DNA of 19,911 bases from an uncultured Eubacterium sp. (GTDB taxonomy: Bacteria > Bacillota > Clostridia > Lachnospirales > CAG-274), in contig UQRG01000012.1 in assembly GCA_900543365.1 (NCBI GenBank), positions 1 through 19,911 on the forward strand, in the 5' to 3' direction. Shown piece by piece: positions 1-6,501 of the stretch. Every line of letters starts with the position of its first letter. Position 1 is the first letter of the stretch. Under the pieces are notes generated by a model, which searched no databases, was not told the origin of the DNA, and saw nothing but the letters and a program-made list of their open reading frames with translations. The position numbers and the translations under genes were made by a program.

Positions 1-1170
1 ATAGGTACAGGTAATATTATTGGTGTTGGAACTGCTGTGTTTATTGGTGGACCAGGTGCTGTATTTTGGTGTTGGATTACTGGTGTTTTTGGTATAGCAA
101 CAAAGTATGCAGAATCGCTTATTGCTATTAAATATAGAGTAAAGAGTAAAGATGGTCGTATGCTTGGTGGTGCTATGTATGCTCTTGAAAGAGGACTCAA
201 AATGAAGTGGCTTGGGGGTTTTTTTTCTCTTTTTACTTTACTTGCTTCCTTTGGTATTGGTTCTGCGGTTCAGGTAAATGCTATTTCAGAAGTAATAGTT
301 TCAAATGTTACTTTTATTAAAATTCCTCCAATAGCTATAGGTATTGTCCTTTCTATTATTACAGCATTTGTTATTATTGGTGGTATCCAGAAAATTGCTA
401 CTATTTGCGAAAAACTTGTTCCTGCAATGGCTACATTTTATATTTTAGGTTGTTTAGCTATTTTAATTATGGATTATGATTATATAATTCCGGCAATTAA
501 AGCTATTGTTGTGCTTGCATTTAAACCTGGAGCTGTTGCTGGTGGCTTAGTTGGTCAAGGTGCTATTACTGCTGCTCGTTATGGTATTGCAAGAGGTTTG
601 TTTTCTAATGAATCTGGACTTGGTTCTGCTCCTCTTGTTGCATCTGTAGCAAAGACTAAAAATCCAGTAAGACAGGCTTTAATATCATCAACAGGTACTT
701 TTTGGGATACAGTTATTGTTTGTCTTATTACTGGTGTTACACTTGTAACAACAATTATGAAAAATCCAGATATTAATATTAGTAGTATGGAAAACGGTGG
801 ACAAATGACAACTGCTGCCTTTACTCAAATTCCTGTACTTGGTTCAATTATATTAGTACTTGGTATTGTTACATTTGCTTACACTACAACTTTAGGTTGG
901 AGTTATTATGGCGAAAGATGTGCAGAATATTTATTTGGTATAAGGTCTACTATTTTCTTTAAGATTATATTTATATTTGTTGTTTTATTAGGTCCAGTTA
1001 TTGAACTTGATGTTGTTTGGAGTCTTTCTGATATATTTAATGCTCTTATGGCTATTCCAAATATTATTGCTGTTGTATTATTATCTGGTGTCGTTGCTAA
1101 GGAAACAAAAAAATGGATTAAAAATCTGGATGGTGTAGATGATACAGAAGTACCTACACTAGATAAGTAA
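1..1170 (+). CDS. Sodium:alanine symporter family (AGCS) transporter, 5'-truncated
   Basis: Integral membrane carrier that imports alanine or glycine together with Na+ (or H+). The frame is open from base 1, so the true start lies upstream; about 390 residues are visible against a usual 440-490. The visible N-end carries the AGCS signature GTGNIIGV at once, followed by PGAVFWCWITG. Later comes GQGAITAARYGIARGLFSNE followed by SGLGSAPLVAS, the family's other highly conserved stretch. Several hydrophobic segments of about 20 residues follow, and the tail after the last one is charged and cytoplasmic-looking (ends TLDK). Codon use (AAA, CAA, TTT rich) is weaker and more AT-rich than in the ribosomal genes downstream. 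Family assignment is confident; substrate is inferred from the family. Confidence 0.92.
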   Translation: MGTGNIIGVGTAVFIGGPGAVFWCWITGVFGIATKYAESLIAIKYRVKSKDGRMLGGAMYALERGLKMKWLGGFFSLFTLLASFGIGSAVQVNAISEVIVSNVTFIKIPPIAIGIVLSIITAFVIIGGIQKIATICEKLVPAMATFYILGCLAILIMDYDYIIPAIKAIVVLAFKPGAVAGGLVGQGAITAARYGIARGLFSNESGLGSAPLVASVAKTKNPVRQALISSTGTFWDTVIVCLITGVTLVTTIMKNPDINISSMENGGQMTTAAFTQIPVLGSIILVLGIVTFAYTTTLGWSYYGERCAEYLFGIRSTIFFKIIFIFVVLLGPVIELDVVWSLSDIFNALMAIPNIIAVVLLSGVVAKETKKWIKNLDGVDDTEVPTLDK

Positions 1171-1226
1171 TTTGTATTTTTAAGGTAGGATTTTTGAATA
1201 CAAAAGGGTGTTTTATCAATTATTTA

Positions 1227-1240
1227 GGTTCTTTGTCAAC
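1227..1240. repeat. Terminal inverted repeat of an ISL3-family element (3' end only)
   Basis: GGTTCTTTGTCAAC resembles the GGCTCTTTGTCAA-type ends I recall for Firmicute ISL3 elements. It sits about 50 bases beyond the transposase stop codon, where the element's 3' end should be. No convincing partner end was found at higher coordinates (TTGACATAAATTGGAGC near 1646-1662 is only a poor candidate), consistent with an element that has lost its 5' part. The match is from memory, not a search. Confidence 0.5.
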
Positions 1241-1270
1241 TGGTGTGGTTTTATAAAAATCATAGCTCCA

Positions 1271-1307
1271 GCGGTGTAGATTAATTTAATTCTACACCGC
1301 TTTCTTT
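1271..1307 (+). terminator. Candidate terminator hairpin downstream of the AGCS transporter
   Basis: A perfect 10-bp inverted repeat, GCGGTGTAGA (1271-1280) and TCTACACCGC (1291-1300), with a 10-nt loop and then TTTCTTT. It could end transcription of the transporter. The U-tract is imperfect. The hairpin lies inside the ISL3 remnant, so it may have come with the insertion sequence; the stop codon of the transposase remnant (1292-1294, minus strand) sits in its right arm. Confidence 0.6.
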
Positions 1308-1620
1308 ACGCAAATCAAGTGATTCATTATAAGTATTCTATTTCTAAAGTTATAAAATAATTTATAACTGAAAGCTATTCTTTTTATTGCTTTAATTTTA
1401 TTATGTATTCCTTTAATCACTCCATTTGTGTATCCGTATTTAACTGAATTGATTACATATTCCGTATACTTTTTAATGTTTTAACGGCTGTTTTCATATA
1501 CTTAGAAATATTATTTAAATATGAATGTATTAGTTTATTTAGTGTTGTTTCATTTTTGCGTTTTATAACTTAAAGTAGATTTTGATATAAATAGTAAGTG
1601 TTTCTTAATGTTTCGTCTTG
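1292..1620 (-). pseudogene. ISL3-family transposase, C-terminal remnant
   Basis: Read on the minus strand from 1620 down to 1292, this gives about 110 residues of an ISL3-type transposase C-terminus. Recognisable parts are DETLRNTYYLYQNLL, then NNISKYMKTAVKTLK, then YTEYVINSVKYGYTNGVIKG, then NKIKAIKRIAFSYK, then FYNFRNRILIMN, ending at TAG. The pattern YTNG-x3-G-x2-NKIK-x2-KR is typical of the end of the family's catalytic domain. The copy is dead: TAA stops precede the first recognisable residues (1621-1629), there is an in-frame TAA at 1570-1572, and one base is missing from an A-run (T-run 1470-1474 on the + strand). The N-terminal two thirds are absent. It marks an old insertion between the transporter and the deacylase. 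Confidence 0.85.
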
Positions 1621-1697
1621 TTATTATTATTCATATCCTTAATTCTAGTTAAATTTGACATAAATTGGAGCTTATGGCTATATTTTTTTTGTAAAAA

Positions 1698-1734
1698 AAT
1701 ATTTTGTGTAATTTTTGCAACCACACAAAATATT
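1698..1734. repeat. 12-bp perfect inverted repeat in AT-rich spacer
   Basis: AATATTTTGTGT (1698-1709) and ACACAAAATATT (1723-1734) form a perfect stem with a 13-nt loop. On the minus strand it is followed by a run of T, so it could act as a weak minus-strand terminator, but no minus-strand gene feeds it. It could also be an operator or leftover insertion-sequence DNA. The rest of 1621-1850 shows nothing else I can support. Confidence 0.5.
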
Positions 1735-1852
1735 ATACAACCATTTTAACTTCAGTTTTTTGTTAAATAACCTATATAGTTTCTATTGTAACTTGATGTG
1801 TAAAAAGTAAAAAGCATTAATACTTTAAAAATTAAGAATTACTGGTATAATG

Positions 1853-1880
1853 TTGACTTAAAAGTTGTGGGTGTTATAAT
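1853..1880 (+). promoter_or_regulatory. Sigma-A promoter of the prolyl-tRNA editing gene
   Basis: TTGACT (1853-1858), a 16-base spacer and TATAAT (1875-1880), with TG one base before the -10 (extended -10, TGtTATAAT). Transcription would begin near 1887 and leave a leader of about 65 bases before the start codon at 1953. Confidence 0.8.
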
Positions 1881-1952
1881 TAATACAATATATAATAAGT
1901 CTTTGAATAGGGACTATAAATATTATTACTATTGAATATGAGGAATTATATT

Positions 1953-2441
1953 ATGGATGTTAAAGATGCAGTATACAATAAATTGAGTGAACTTGGTATA
2001 AGCTACGATGTTGATGAACACCAAGCCGTAGCTACTATTGAAGAAATAGATAAGCTTGGTATTTTCCATAAAGGTGTTGGTTGTAAAAATCTTTTTCTTA
2101 GGGATGGTTCTGGTAAAAGACATTTTTTATTAGTTGCACCTGAACATAAAGCAGTTGACCTTAAAAGTGTAAGAGAACAAATAGGTTCTAGTAGGTTAAG
2201 TTTTGGCTCAGCAGAAAGGCTTGATAAATGTTTAAAACTTACTCAAGGCTCAGTAAGTCCTTTTGGTATTTTAAATGATAAGGATTGTTTAGTAGAATTA
2301 GTATTTGATAGTGACCTTATTGGAGAAAAGGCAGTTGGATTTCATCCTAATATAAATACTGCTACAGTGTGGCTTAGTTTTGAAGATTTAATAAAGGTTA
2401 TAAAGGATAACGGAAACACTATACATTATGTAAAATTATAG
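1953..2441 (+). CDS. prdX: YbaK/ProX-type prolyl-tRNA editing deacylase (Ala-tRNA-Pro)
   Basis: Free-standing trans-editing hydrolase that clears alanine mischarged onto tRNA-Pro by prolyl-tRNA synthetase; cytosolic. I chose the ATG at 1953 because GAGGA (1940-1944) sits 8 bases upstream; upstream in-frame TTG and ATG codons lack a ribosome binding site. This gives 162 residues, the normal size for a single YbaK domain. Conserved features of the ProXp-ala group are visible: a KGVGCKNLFL strand with the central lysine, LLVAPEHKAVDL, RLSFGS, LTQGSVSPFGILND, and GFHPNINTATVWLSFEDL near the end. It has its own promoter and is not part of the ribosomal operon. The symbol follows the clostridial homologue; amino-acid specificity is inferred from the family. 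Confidence 0.9.
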   Translation: MDVKDAVYNKLSELGISYDVDEHQAVATIEEIDKLGIFHKGVGCKNLFLRDGSGKRHFLLVAPEHKAVDLKSVREQIGSSRLSFGSAERLDKCLKLTQGSVSPFGILNDKDCLVELVFDSDLIGEKAVGFHPNINTATVWLSFEDLIKVIKDNGNTIHYVKL

Positions 2442-2453
2442 ATTATGTAAAAT
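2425..2453 (+). repeat. 12-bp direct repeat straddling the prdX stop codon
   Basis: ATTATGTAAAAT occurs at 2425-2436 and again at 2442-2453, a period of 17 bases across the TAG stop. It looks like a short slippage duplication of the gene's tail. No function is suggested by the sequence. Confidence 0.6.
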
Positions 2454-2523
2454 ATAAACAAAAAAGTTTGTTGATTAATGTTTAAATTTGGTGAGATAAT
2501 CACTAAAAAAAAGAAAAAAAGTC

Positions 2524-2552
2524 TTGCAATTACTGAAATAGTATGATACAAT
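2524..2552 (+). promoter_or_regulatory. Main promoter of the S10-spc ribosomal operon
   Basis: TTGCAA (2524-2529), a 17-base spacer and TACAAT (2547-2552), with an extended -10 (TGaTACAAT). Transcription should begin near 2559, giving a leader of about 250 bases before rpsJ. No terminator is evident between prdX and this site, so some read-through from prdX is possible. Confidence 0.8.
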
Positions 2553-2558
2553 ACTATT

Positions 2559-2810
2559 GTTGTGACATTAAGAGCGACGAAGCGAAAGGTTGCTCTATAA
2601 CTGATAAACACATAGGTTATAGAGGTTTTTTCGTGGAGCAATGTCCAGTTCAATGAAACCGGGCGACAAGGTCACTGTGCTAATATTGAAGTAGATTATA
2701 GGGAGAGGCAGTACTATGCCTCGAGTTGCAAGCCCTTACTACGGATAAGTGTGCAGTCACCACTTGTCGTGCTAGAAGTTTAAAAGTACGAAAAGGAGGC
2801 GACTTTTTTT
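2559..2810 (+). ncRNA. Structured 5' leader of the S10 operon (candidate r-protein leader/attenuator)
   Basis: This fills the gene-free stretch 2442-2810 downstream of the promoter. Domain 1: AGAGCGAC (2571-2578) pairs with GTTGCTCT (2589-2596, one G-U). Its right arm shares four bases with a 9-bp terminator-like hairpin, CTCTATAAC (2593-2601) with GTTATAGAG (2616-2624), followed by GTTTTTT. Domain 2: GCGACAAG (2663-2670) pairs with CTTGTCGT (2763-2770), and the helix continues inward with mismatches between 2671-2680 and 2752-2762. It encloses a hairpin GAGGCA (2705-2710)/TGCCTC (2717-2722) flanked by GGG/CCC. The GCCTC arm could alternatively pair with GAGGC of the rpsJ ribosome binding site (2796-2800). 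L4 controls the S10 operon in E. coli; whether L4 or another protein acts here is unknown. I cannot say if an Rfam family covers it. Confidence 0.65.
2593..2631 (+). terminator. Attenuator-type terminator in the rpsJ leader
   Basis: A perfect 9-bp stem, CTCTATAAC/GTTATAGAG with a 14-nt loop, followed by G and six T. It lies only about 35-65 bases after the predicted transcription start, before any gene, so it is best read as a premature terminator. The hairpin at 2571-2596 takes its first four left-arm bases (2593-2596) and would weaken it. Confidence 0.7.
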
Positions 2811-3122
2811 ATGGCTAATCAGAAGATTAGAATCAGTCTTAAGTCATTTGATCATAACTTGATCGATCAGTCAGCTGCTCAGATTATTGAAACAGCTAAG
2901 AAAACAGGTGCTAAAATTAGTGGTCCTATTCCACTTCCTACTAAAAAGGAAGTTGTAACAATTCTTAGAGCTGTTCATAAGTATAAGGATTCAAGAGAGC
3001 AGTTTGAGTTAAGAACTCACAAGAGACTTATCGATATTTTACAGCCAACAAACAAGACTGCTGATGCTTTATCAAGACTTGATTTACCAGCAGGTGTTGA
3101 CATTACATTAAAGGTTATGTAA
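2811..3122 (+). CDS. rpsJ: 30S ribosomal protein S10
   Basis: Component of the 30S head; in bacteria it also pairs with NusB in transcription antitermination and with NusG for coupling. The 103-residue length is exactly the family norm. The protein opens MANQKIRISLKSFDH and carries SGPIPLPTKKEVVTILRA and the RTHKRLIDI segment of the long loop that reaches into the 30S head, ending GVDITLKVM. AGGAGG lies at 2794-2799, 11 bases before the ATG. This is the first gene of the cluster; the str operon genes (rpsL, rpsG, fusA, tuf) are not immediately upstream. Confidence 0.98.
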   Translation: MANQKIRISLKSFDHNLIDQSAAQIIETAKKTGAKISGPIPLPTKKEVVTILRAVHKYKDSREQFELRTHKRLIDILQPTNKTADALSRLDLPAGVDITLKVM

Positions 3123-3163
3123 TAAGAGTTAAAATTGATACTCACGAAAAAAGTTCAAAATTT

Positions 3164-3194
3164 GGTTTATATAAGAAAAAGCCTTATGTAAACC
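3164..3194 (+). other. Strong hairpin in the rpsJ-rplC spacer
   Basis: GGTTTATATAAG (3164-3175) and CTTATGTAAACC (3183-3194) form a 12-bp stem with one G-U pair and a 7-nt loop. No T-run follows, so it is not an intrinsic terminator. A second hairpin follows directly: GATTATCC (3201-3208) with GGACAATC (3215-3222), one mismatch. The spacer is 131 bases long in an operon where most gaps are under 30. An RNA processing, stability or regulatory role is plausible. Confidence 0.6.
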
Positions 3195-3253
3195 TAGAAT
3201 GATTATCCTGCAAAGGACAATCCGCTGTAGAGTTTATGATGGAGGTAAAAATC

Positions 3254-3883
3254 ATGAAGAAGGCAATTATTGCTAAGAAGATTGGTATGACACAGATCTT
3301 CAATGAGAACGGTTTACTTGTTCCTGTAACTGTTCTTGAGGCAGGTCCTTGTGTTGTAACACAGGTTAAGACAATTGAAAACGACGGTTACGAAGCAGTA
3401 CAGGTCGGTTTTGGTGAAGTTAAGGAAAACAGAGTAAACAAGCCTATGAAGGGTCACTTTGCAAAGGCTAATGTTGAGCCTAAGAAGGTTCTTAAGGAAT
3501 TCAGATTTGATTCAGTTGAAGGTTATGAAGCTGGTTCTGAAATCAAGGTTGATGTATTTGCTGCTGGCGATAAGGTAGATGCAACTGGTATCTCTAAGGG
3601 TAAGGGTTATCAGGGTCCTATCAAGAGACACGGTCAGCACAGAGGTCCTATGGCTCACGGTTCTAAGTTCCACAGAGCAGTTGGTTCTATGAGTTCTGCT
3701 ACTACTCCTGGTAAGGTTAAAAAGGGTAAGAAGATGGCAGGTCATATGGGTAATGTTCAGGTTACTATTCAGAATCTTGAAATCGTTAAGGCCGATGCTG
3801 AGAAGAACTTATTGCTCGTTAAGGGTGCAGTACCTGGCAGCAAGGGTTCAATACTTGTAATTAAGGATAGCGTAAAGGCTTAA
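3254..3883 (+). CDS. rplC: 50S ribosomal protein L3
   Basis: Early-assembly 50S protein that nucleates 23S rRNA folding and sends a loop towards the peptidyl transferase centre. I start at ATG 3254, with GGAGG (3241-3245) 8 bases upstream, giving 209 residues and the family's standard N-terminus MKKAIIAKKIGMTQIF. An in-frame start 18 bases upstream would overlap the ribosome binding site and is rejected. The central extension, residues about 120-168 (GQHRGPMAHGSKFHRAVG, then TPGKVKKGKKMAGHMGN), is the conserved loop that touches the catalytic centre and contains the tiamulin/linezolid-resistance region. Confidence 0.97.
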   Translation: MKKAIIAKKIGMTQIFNENGLLVPVTVLEAGPCVVTQVKTIENDGYEAVQVGFGEVKENRVNKPMKGHFAKANVEPKKVLKEFRFDSVEGYEAGSEIKVDVFAAGDKVDATGISKGKGYQGPIKRHGQHRGPMAHGSKFHRAVGSMSSATTPGKVKKGKKMAGHMGNVQVTIQNLEIVKADAEKNLLLVKGAVPGSKGSILVIKDSVKA

Positions 3884-3911
3884 TTAATCTTTACGGAAGG
3901 AGGAAGACCTA

Positions 3912-4526
3912 ATGGCAAATGTAAAAATGTTCAACATTAGCGGAAGCGAAGTTGGTACAATAGATTTAAATGATAATATTTTTGCAGTAGAGGTAAACAC
4001 TCATGTAATGCATCAGGCAGTTGTTCAGTATCTTGCAAATCAGAGACAGGGTACTCAGAGTGCTTTAACTCGTGCAGAAGTTCGTGGCGGTGGTAGAAAG
4101 CCATGGAGACAGAAGGGTACTGGTAGAGCTAGACAGGGTTCTATTCGTTCACCACAGTGGACTGGTGGTGGTGTTGTATTTGCACCAAAGCCAAGAGATT
4201 ATTCTTTCAAGTTAAACAAGAAGGTTAAGAGATTAGCTCTTAAGTCTGCATTAACTACTAAGGTTAATGATGGTAAGCTTGTTGTTGTTGATGAATTAAC
4301 TGTAAATCCTAAGACTAAGGAAATGGCTGCTGTATTAAATAATTTAAATGTAGCTAAGGCTTTAGTTGTTGTTGAAGATAATCAGAATGCAGTTATCGCT
4401 GCTAGAAATATTCCTACAGTAAAGACAGCTTCAGTTAGCACAATTAATGTATATGATATTTTAAAGTATGATTCATTAGTATTAACTAAGTCTGTAGTAG
4501 AAAAGATTGAGGAGGTGTACGCATAA
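3912..4526 (+). CDS. rplD: 50S ribosomal protein L4
   Basis: Lines the nascent-peptide exit tunnel with an extended loop and is the autoregulator of the S10 operon in E. coli. It has 204 residues. The loop runs about residues 44-92 and keeps the conserved TRAEVRGGGRKPWRQKGTGR and WTGGGVVFAPKPRDY segments, where macrolide-resistance changes occur. AAGGAGG lies about 8-14 bases before the ATG. The stop TAA shares its last base with the ATG of rplW, indicating translational coupling. Because L4 regulates this operon in other bacteria, it is a candidate ligand for the leader upstream of rpsJ; this is inference. Confidence 0.97.
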   Translation: MANVKMFNISGSEVGTIDLNDNIFAVEVNTHVMHQAVVQYLANQRQGTQSALTRAEVRGGGRKPWRQKGTGRARQGSIRSPQWTGGGVVFAPKPRDYSFKLNKKVKRLALKSALTTKVNDGKLVVVDELTVNPKTKEMAAVLNNLNVAKALVVVEDNQNAVIAARNIPTVKTASVSTINVYDILKYDSLVLTKSVVEKIEEVYA

Positions 4527-4825
4527 TGGCAGATATTAAGTATTATGACGTTATTTTAAAGCCAGTTGTCACTGAAAAGACTATGAATGATATGGCTAGC
4601 AAGAAGTACGCTTTCTATGTTCATCCTGAGGCTACAAAGATTCAGATTAAGCAGGCAGTTGAAAAGATGTTTGAAGGAACTAAGGTTGCTTCTGTAAACA
4701 CTATGAACTGTGTTGGTAAGACTAAGAGAAGAGGCTATACTTTCGGTAAGACAAATGCTAGAAAGAAAGCTATCGTTCAGCTTACTGCTGAAAGCAAGGA
4801 AATCGAAATCTTCCAGGGTATGTAA
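4526..4825 (+). CDS. rplW: 50S ribosomal protein L23
   Basis: Sits at the exit-tunnel rim, where trigger factor and SRP dock. The 99-residue protein has the usual N-terminal DVILKPVVTEKTM motif, followed by KYAFYVHPEATKIQIKQAVE. It keeps the tunnel-facing loop VNTMNCVGKTKRRGYTFGKT before the C-terminal strand. Its ATG overlaps the rplD stop by one base and the ribosome binding site (GAGGAGGTG) lies within rplD. A 117-base gap to rplB follows, long for this operon; it contains only short overlapping repeats (GCAAA/TTTGC and ACGC/GCGT around 4898-4915). Confidence 0.97.
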   Translation: MADIKYYDVILKPVVTEKTMNDMASKKYAFYVHPEATKIQIKQAVEKMFEGTKVASVNTMNCVGKTKRRGYTFGKTNARKKAIVQLTAESKEIEIFQGM

Positions 4826-4942
4826 TTTATTTTTTGTAACATAAGTTGTTGCAAAAAGTGTAATAAATGGAAATTCGATTGTTAGAATAAAGTATAGACG
4901 CAAATAAGCGTTTGCAAATATTTGGAAAAGGAGTGTAACGAA

Positions 4943-5773
4943 ATGGGTATTAAGAGATTTAAGCCTTATACACCTTCAAGAAGACAGATGACAGTTTCTG
5001 ACTTCTCTGAAATTACAAAATCAACTCCTGAGAAAAGCCTCGTAGTTCATATTAAGAAAACTGCAGGTAGAAATAATCAGGGTAAGATTACTGTTCGTCA
5101 CATTGGTGGTGGCAGCAAGAAGAAATATAGAATTATCGACTTTAAGAGAAACAAGGATGGCATTGCAGCTAAGGTTGTTTCTATTGAATACGATCCAAAC
5201 AGAACAGCTAACATTGCTTTATTAAGCTATGTTGACGGTGAGAAGAGATATATTCTCGCTCCTAACGGCTTAAAAGTTGGCGATGTAGTAATGAGTGGTG
5301 AAAATGCCGAAGTTAGAGTAGGTAACGCATTAGCAATGAAGGATATTCCTGTTGGTGCTGAAATCCATAACATTGAGATGCATCCAGGTGCAGGTGGACA
5401 GTTAGTTCGTTCAGCTGGTAATGTAGCTCAGTTAATGGCTAAGGAAGGCAAGTATGCTACAGTAAGACTTCCATCCGGTGAAATGAGATTATTACCTATC
5501 AACTGTAAGGCTACTATCGGTCAGGTTGGTAACGGTGACCACGAGCTTATCAATATTGGTAAGGCTGGTAAAAAGAGACATATGGGTATTAGACCTACTG
5601 TAAGAGGTTCTGTTATGAACCCTAATGACCATCCACACGGTGGTGGTGAAGGTAGAGCACCTGTTGGTCGTCCAGCACCTTGTACTCCATGGGGTAAGCC
5701 AGCTCTTGGTCTTAAGACTAGAAAGAAGCACAAGGCTTCAAACAAGTATATAGTTCGTAGTAGAAATAAATAA
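4943..5773 (+). CDS. rplB: 50S ribosomal protein L2
   Basis: Largest and most conserved 50S primary rRNA-binding protein, needed for subunit association and peptidyl transferase assembly. I chose ATG 4943 (AAGGAG at 4928-4933, 9 bases upstream), giving 276 residues and the typical start MGIKRFKPYTPSRR; the earlier TTG at 4922 lies before the ribosome binding site. The hallmark C-terminal block NPNDHPHGGGEGRAPVGRP, followed by TPWGKPALG and KTRKKHKASNKYI, is intact, including the histidine corresponding to the functionally important His229. The PAPCTPWGKPALGLK stretch differs slightly from the more common SPVTPWGKPTLGKK. Confidence 0.97.
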   Translation: MGIKRFKPYTPSRRQMTVSDFSEITKSTPEKSLVVHIKKTAGRNNQGKITVRHIGGGSKKKYRIIDFKRNKDGIAAKVVSIEYDPNRTANIALLSYVDGEKRYILAPNGLKVGDVVMSGENAEVRVGNALAMKDIPVGAEIHNIEMHPGAGGQLVRSAGNVAQLMAKEGKYATVRLPSGEMRLLPINCKATIGQVGNGDHELINIGKAGKKRHMGIRPTVRGSVMNPNDHPHGGGEGRAPVGRPAPCTPWGKPALGLKTRKKHKASNKYIVRSRNK

Positions 5774-5789
5774 TAGGAGGACCTAAATA

Positions 5790-6074
5790 ATGAGTAGATC
5801 ACTTAAGAAGGGCCCATTCTGTGATGACCACCTTATGAAGAAGGTTGTTGCTGAGAATGAAGCTAATACAAAGAATGTTATAAAGACTTGGTCTCGCCGT
5901 TCTACTATCTTCCCAGAGATGATAGGTCATACTATTGCAGTTCATGACGGTAGAAAGCATGTTCCAGTATATATTACTGAGGATATGGTAGGCCACAAGT
6001 TAGGCGAGTTTGCTTTGACTAGAACTTACAGAGGTCACGGTAAGGACGCTGAAAAGAAGTCAAAGGTTAGATAA
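5790..6074 (+). CDS. rpsS: 30S ribosomal protein S19
   Basis: 30S head protein that binds 16S rRNA beside S13 and forms intersubunit bridges. It has 94 residues, standard length. The N-terminus MSRSLKKGPFCDDHLMKKV is canonical. Also visible are KTWSRRSTIFPEMIGHTIAVHDGRKHVPVYIT and the terminal FALTRTYRGHGKDAEKKSKVR (given in parts: TWSRRSTIFPEMIG, HDGRKHVPVYIT, GHKLGEFALTRTYRGH). TAGGAGG lies 8-14 bases upstream of the ATG. Sixteen bases separate it from rplB. Confidence 0.97.
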   Translation: MSRSLKKGPFCDDHLMKKVVAENEANTKNVIKTWSRRSTIFPEMIGHTIAVHDGRKHVPVYITEDMVGHKLGEFALTRTYRGHGKDAEKKSKVR

Positions 6075-6097
6075 TAGTTCGGAAGGAGGGAACCTTA

Positions 6098-6490
6098 ATG
6101 TCAAAGGGACATAGAAGCCAAGTAAAGAGAGACAGAAACGAACAGAATAAGGATAGAAGAGCACAGGCTCACGCTAAGTTTGTTAGAGTTTCAGACACTA
6201 AGGCTAGAATTGTTTTAGAACAGATTAAGGGTAAAAGCATTGGTGAAGCTATGGCAATTCTTGCATATTCACCAAGATATGCTGCTGAAATAATTGAAAA
6301 GGTTTTAAAGTCTGCTGTTGCTAACGCAGAAAATAACTTAGAGTTAGATGTAAATAATTTGTATGTTGCAGATGTATTTGCTAATCAGGGACCAACTCTC
6401 AAGAGAATTCGTCCTAGAGCACAGGGTAGAGCTTACAGAATCAACAAGAAGACTGCTCACATTTCAATATACTTAGATGAGAAGAAATAA
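6098..6490 (+). CDS. rplV: 50S ribosomal protein L22
   Basis: Binds all 23S rRNA domains and, with L4, forms the narrowest part of the exit tunnel through its beta-hairpin. At 130 residues it is longer than the roughly 110-residue E. coli protein because of a basic N-terminal extension (MSKGHRSQVKRDRNEQNK, then RRAQAHAKFVRVS), a form I associate with Clostridia. The core contains RVSDTKARIVLEQIKGKSI. The tunnel hairpin NQGPTLKRIRPRAQGRAYRI, with the terminal KTAHISIYL strand, is conserved. GGAAGGAGGG lies upstream of the ATG. Confidence 0.97.
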   Translation: MSKGHRSQVKRDRNEQNKDRRAQAHAKFVRVSDTKARIVLEQIKGKSIGEAMAILAYSPRYAAEIIEKVLKSAVANAENNLELDVNNLYVADVFANQGPTLKRIRPRAQGRAYRINKKTAHISIYLDEKK

Positions 6491-6501
6491 GGAGGTCAAC
6501 C

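Noticed and set aside
1171..1203. TTGTATT (1172-1178) / AATACAA (1197-1203) as terminator of the transporter gene
   Set aside because: Only 7 AT-rich pairs with an 18-nt loop and no T-run after the right arm; the hairpin at 1271-1300 is a better candidate.
1929..2123. Minus-strand open frame of 64 codons opposite the prdX start
   Set aside because: Lies antisense to a clearly conserved protein, lacks a ribosome binding site and has a low-complexity composition; a shadow frame.
2426..2653. Minus-strand open frame of 75 codons across the rpsJ promoter and leader
   Set aside because: Covers the promoter and terminator-like hairpin, is rich in F, I and T as expected from AT-rich non-coding DNA, and resembles no family I know.
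4826..4942. Possible promoter in the rplW-rplB gap
   Set aside because: TTGCAA at 4849-4854 has no acceptable -10 at 16-18 bases; the short repeats at 4898-4915 are too weak to call a structure.
5492..5802. Minus-strand open frames opposite the end of rplB
   Set aside because: Created by the conserved glycine/proline codons of L2 on the other strand; no independent coding evidence.
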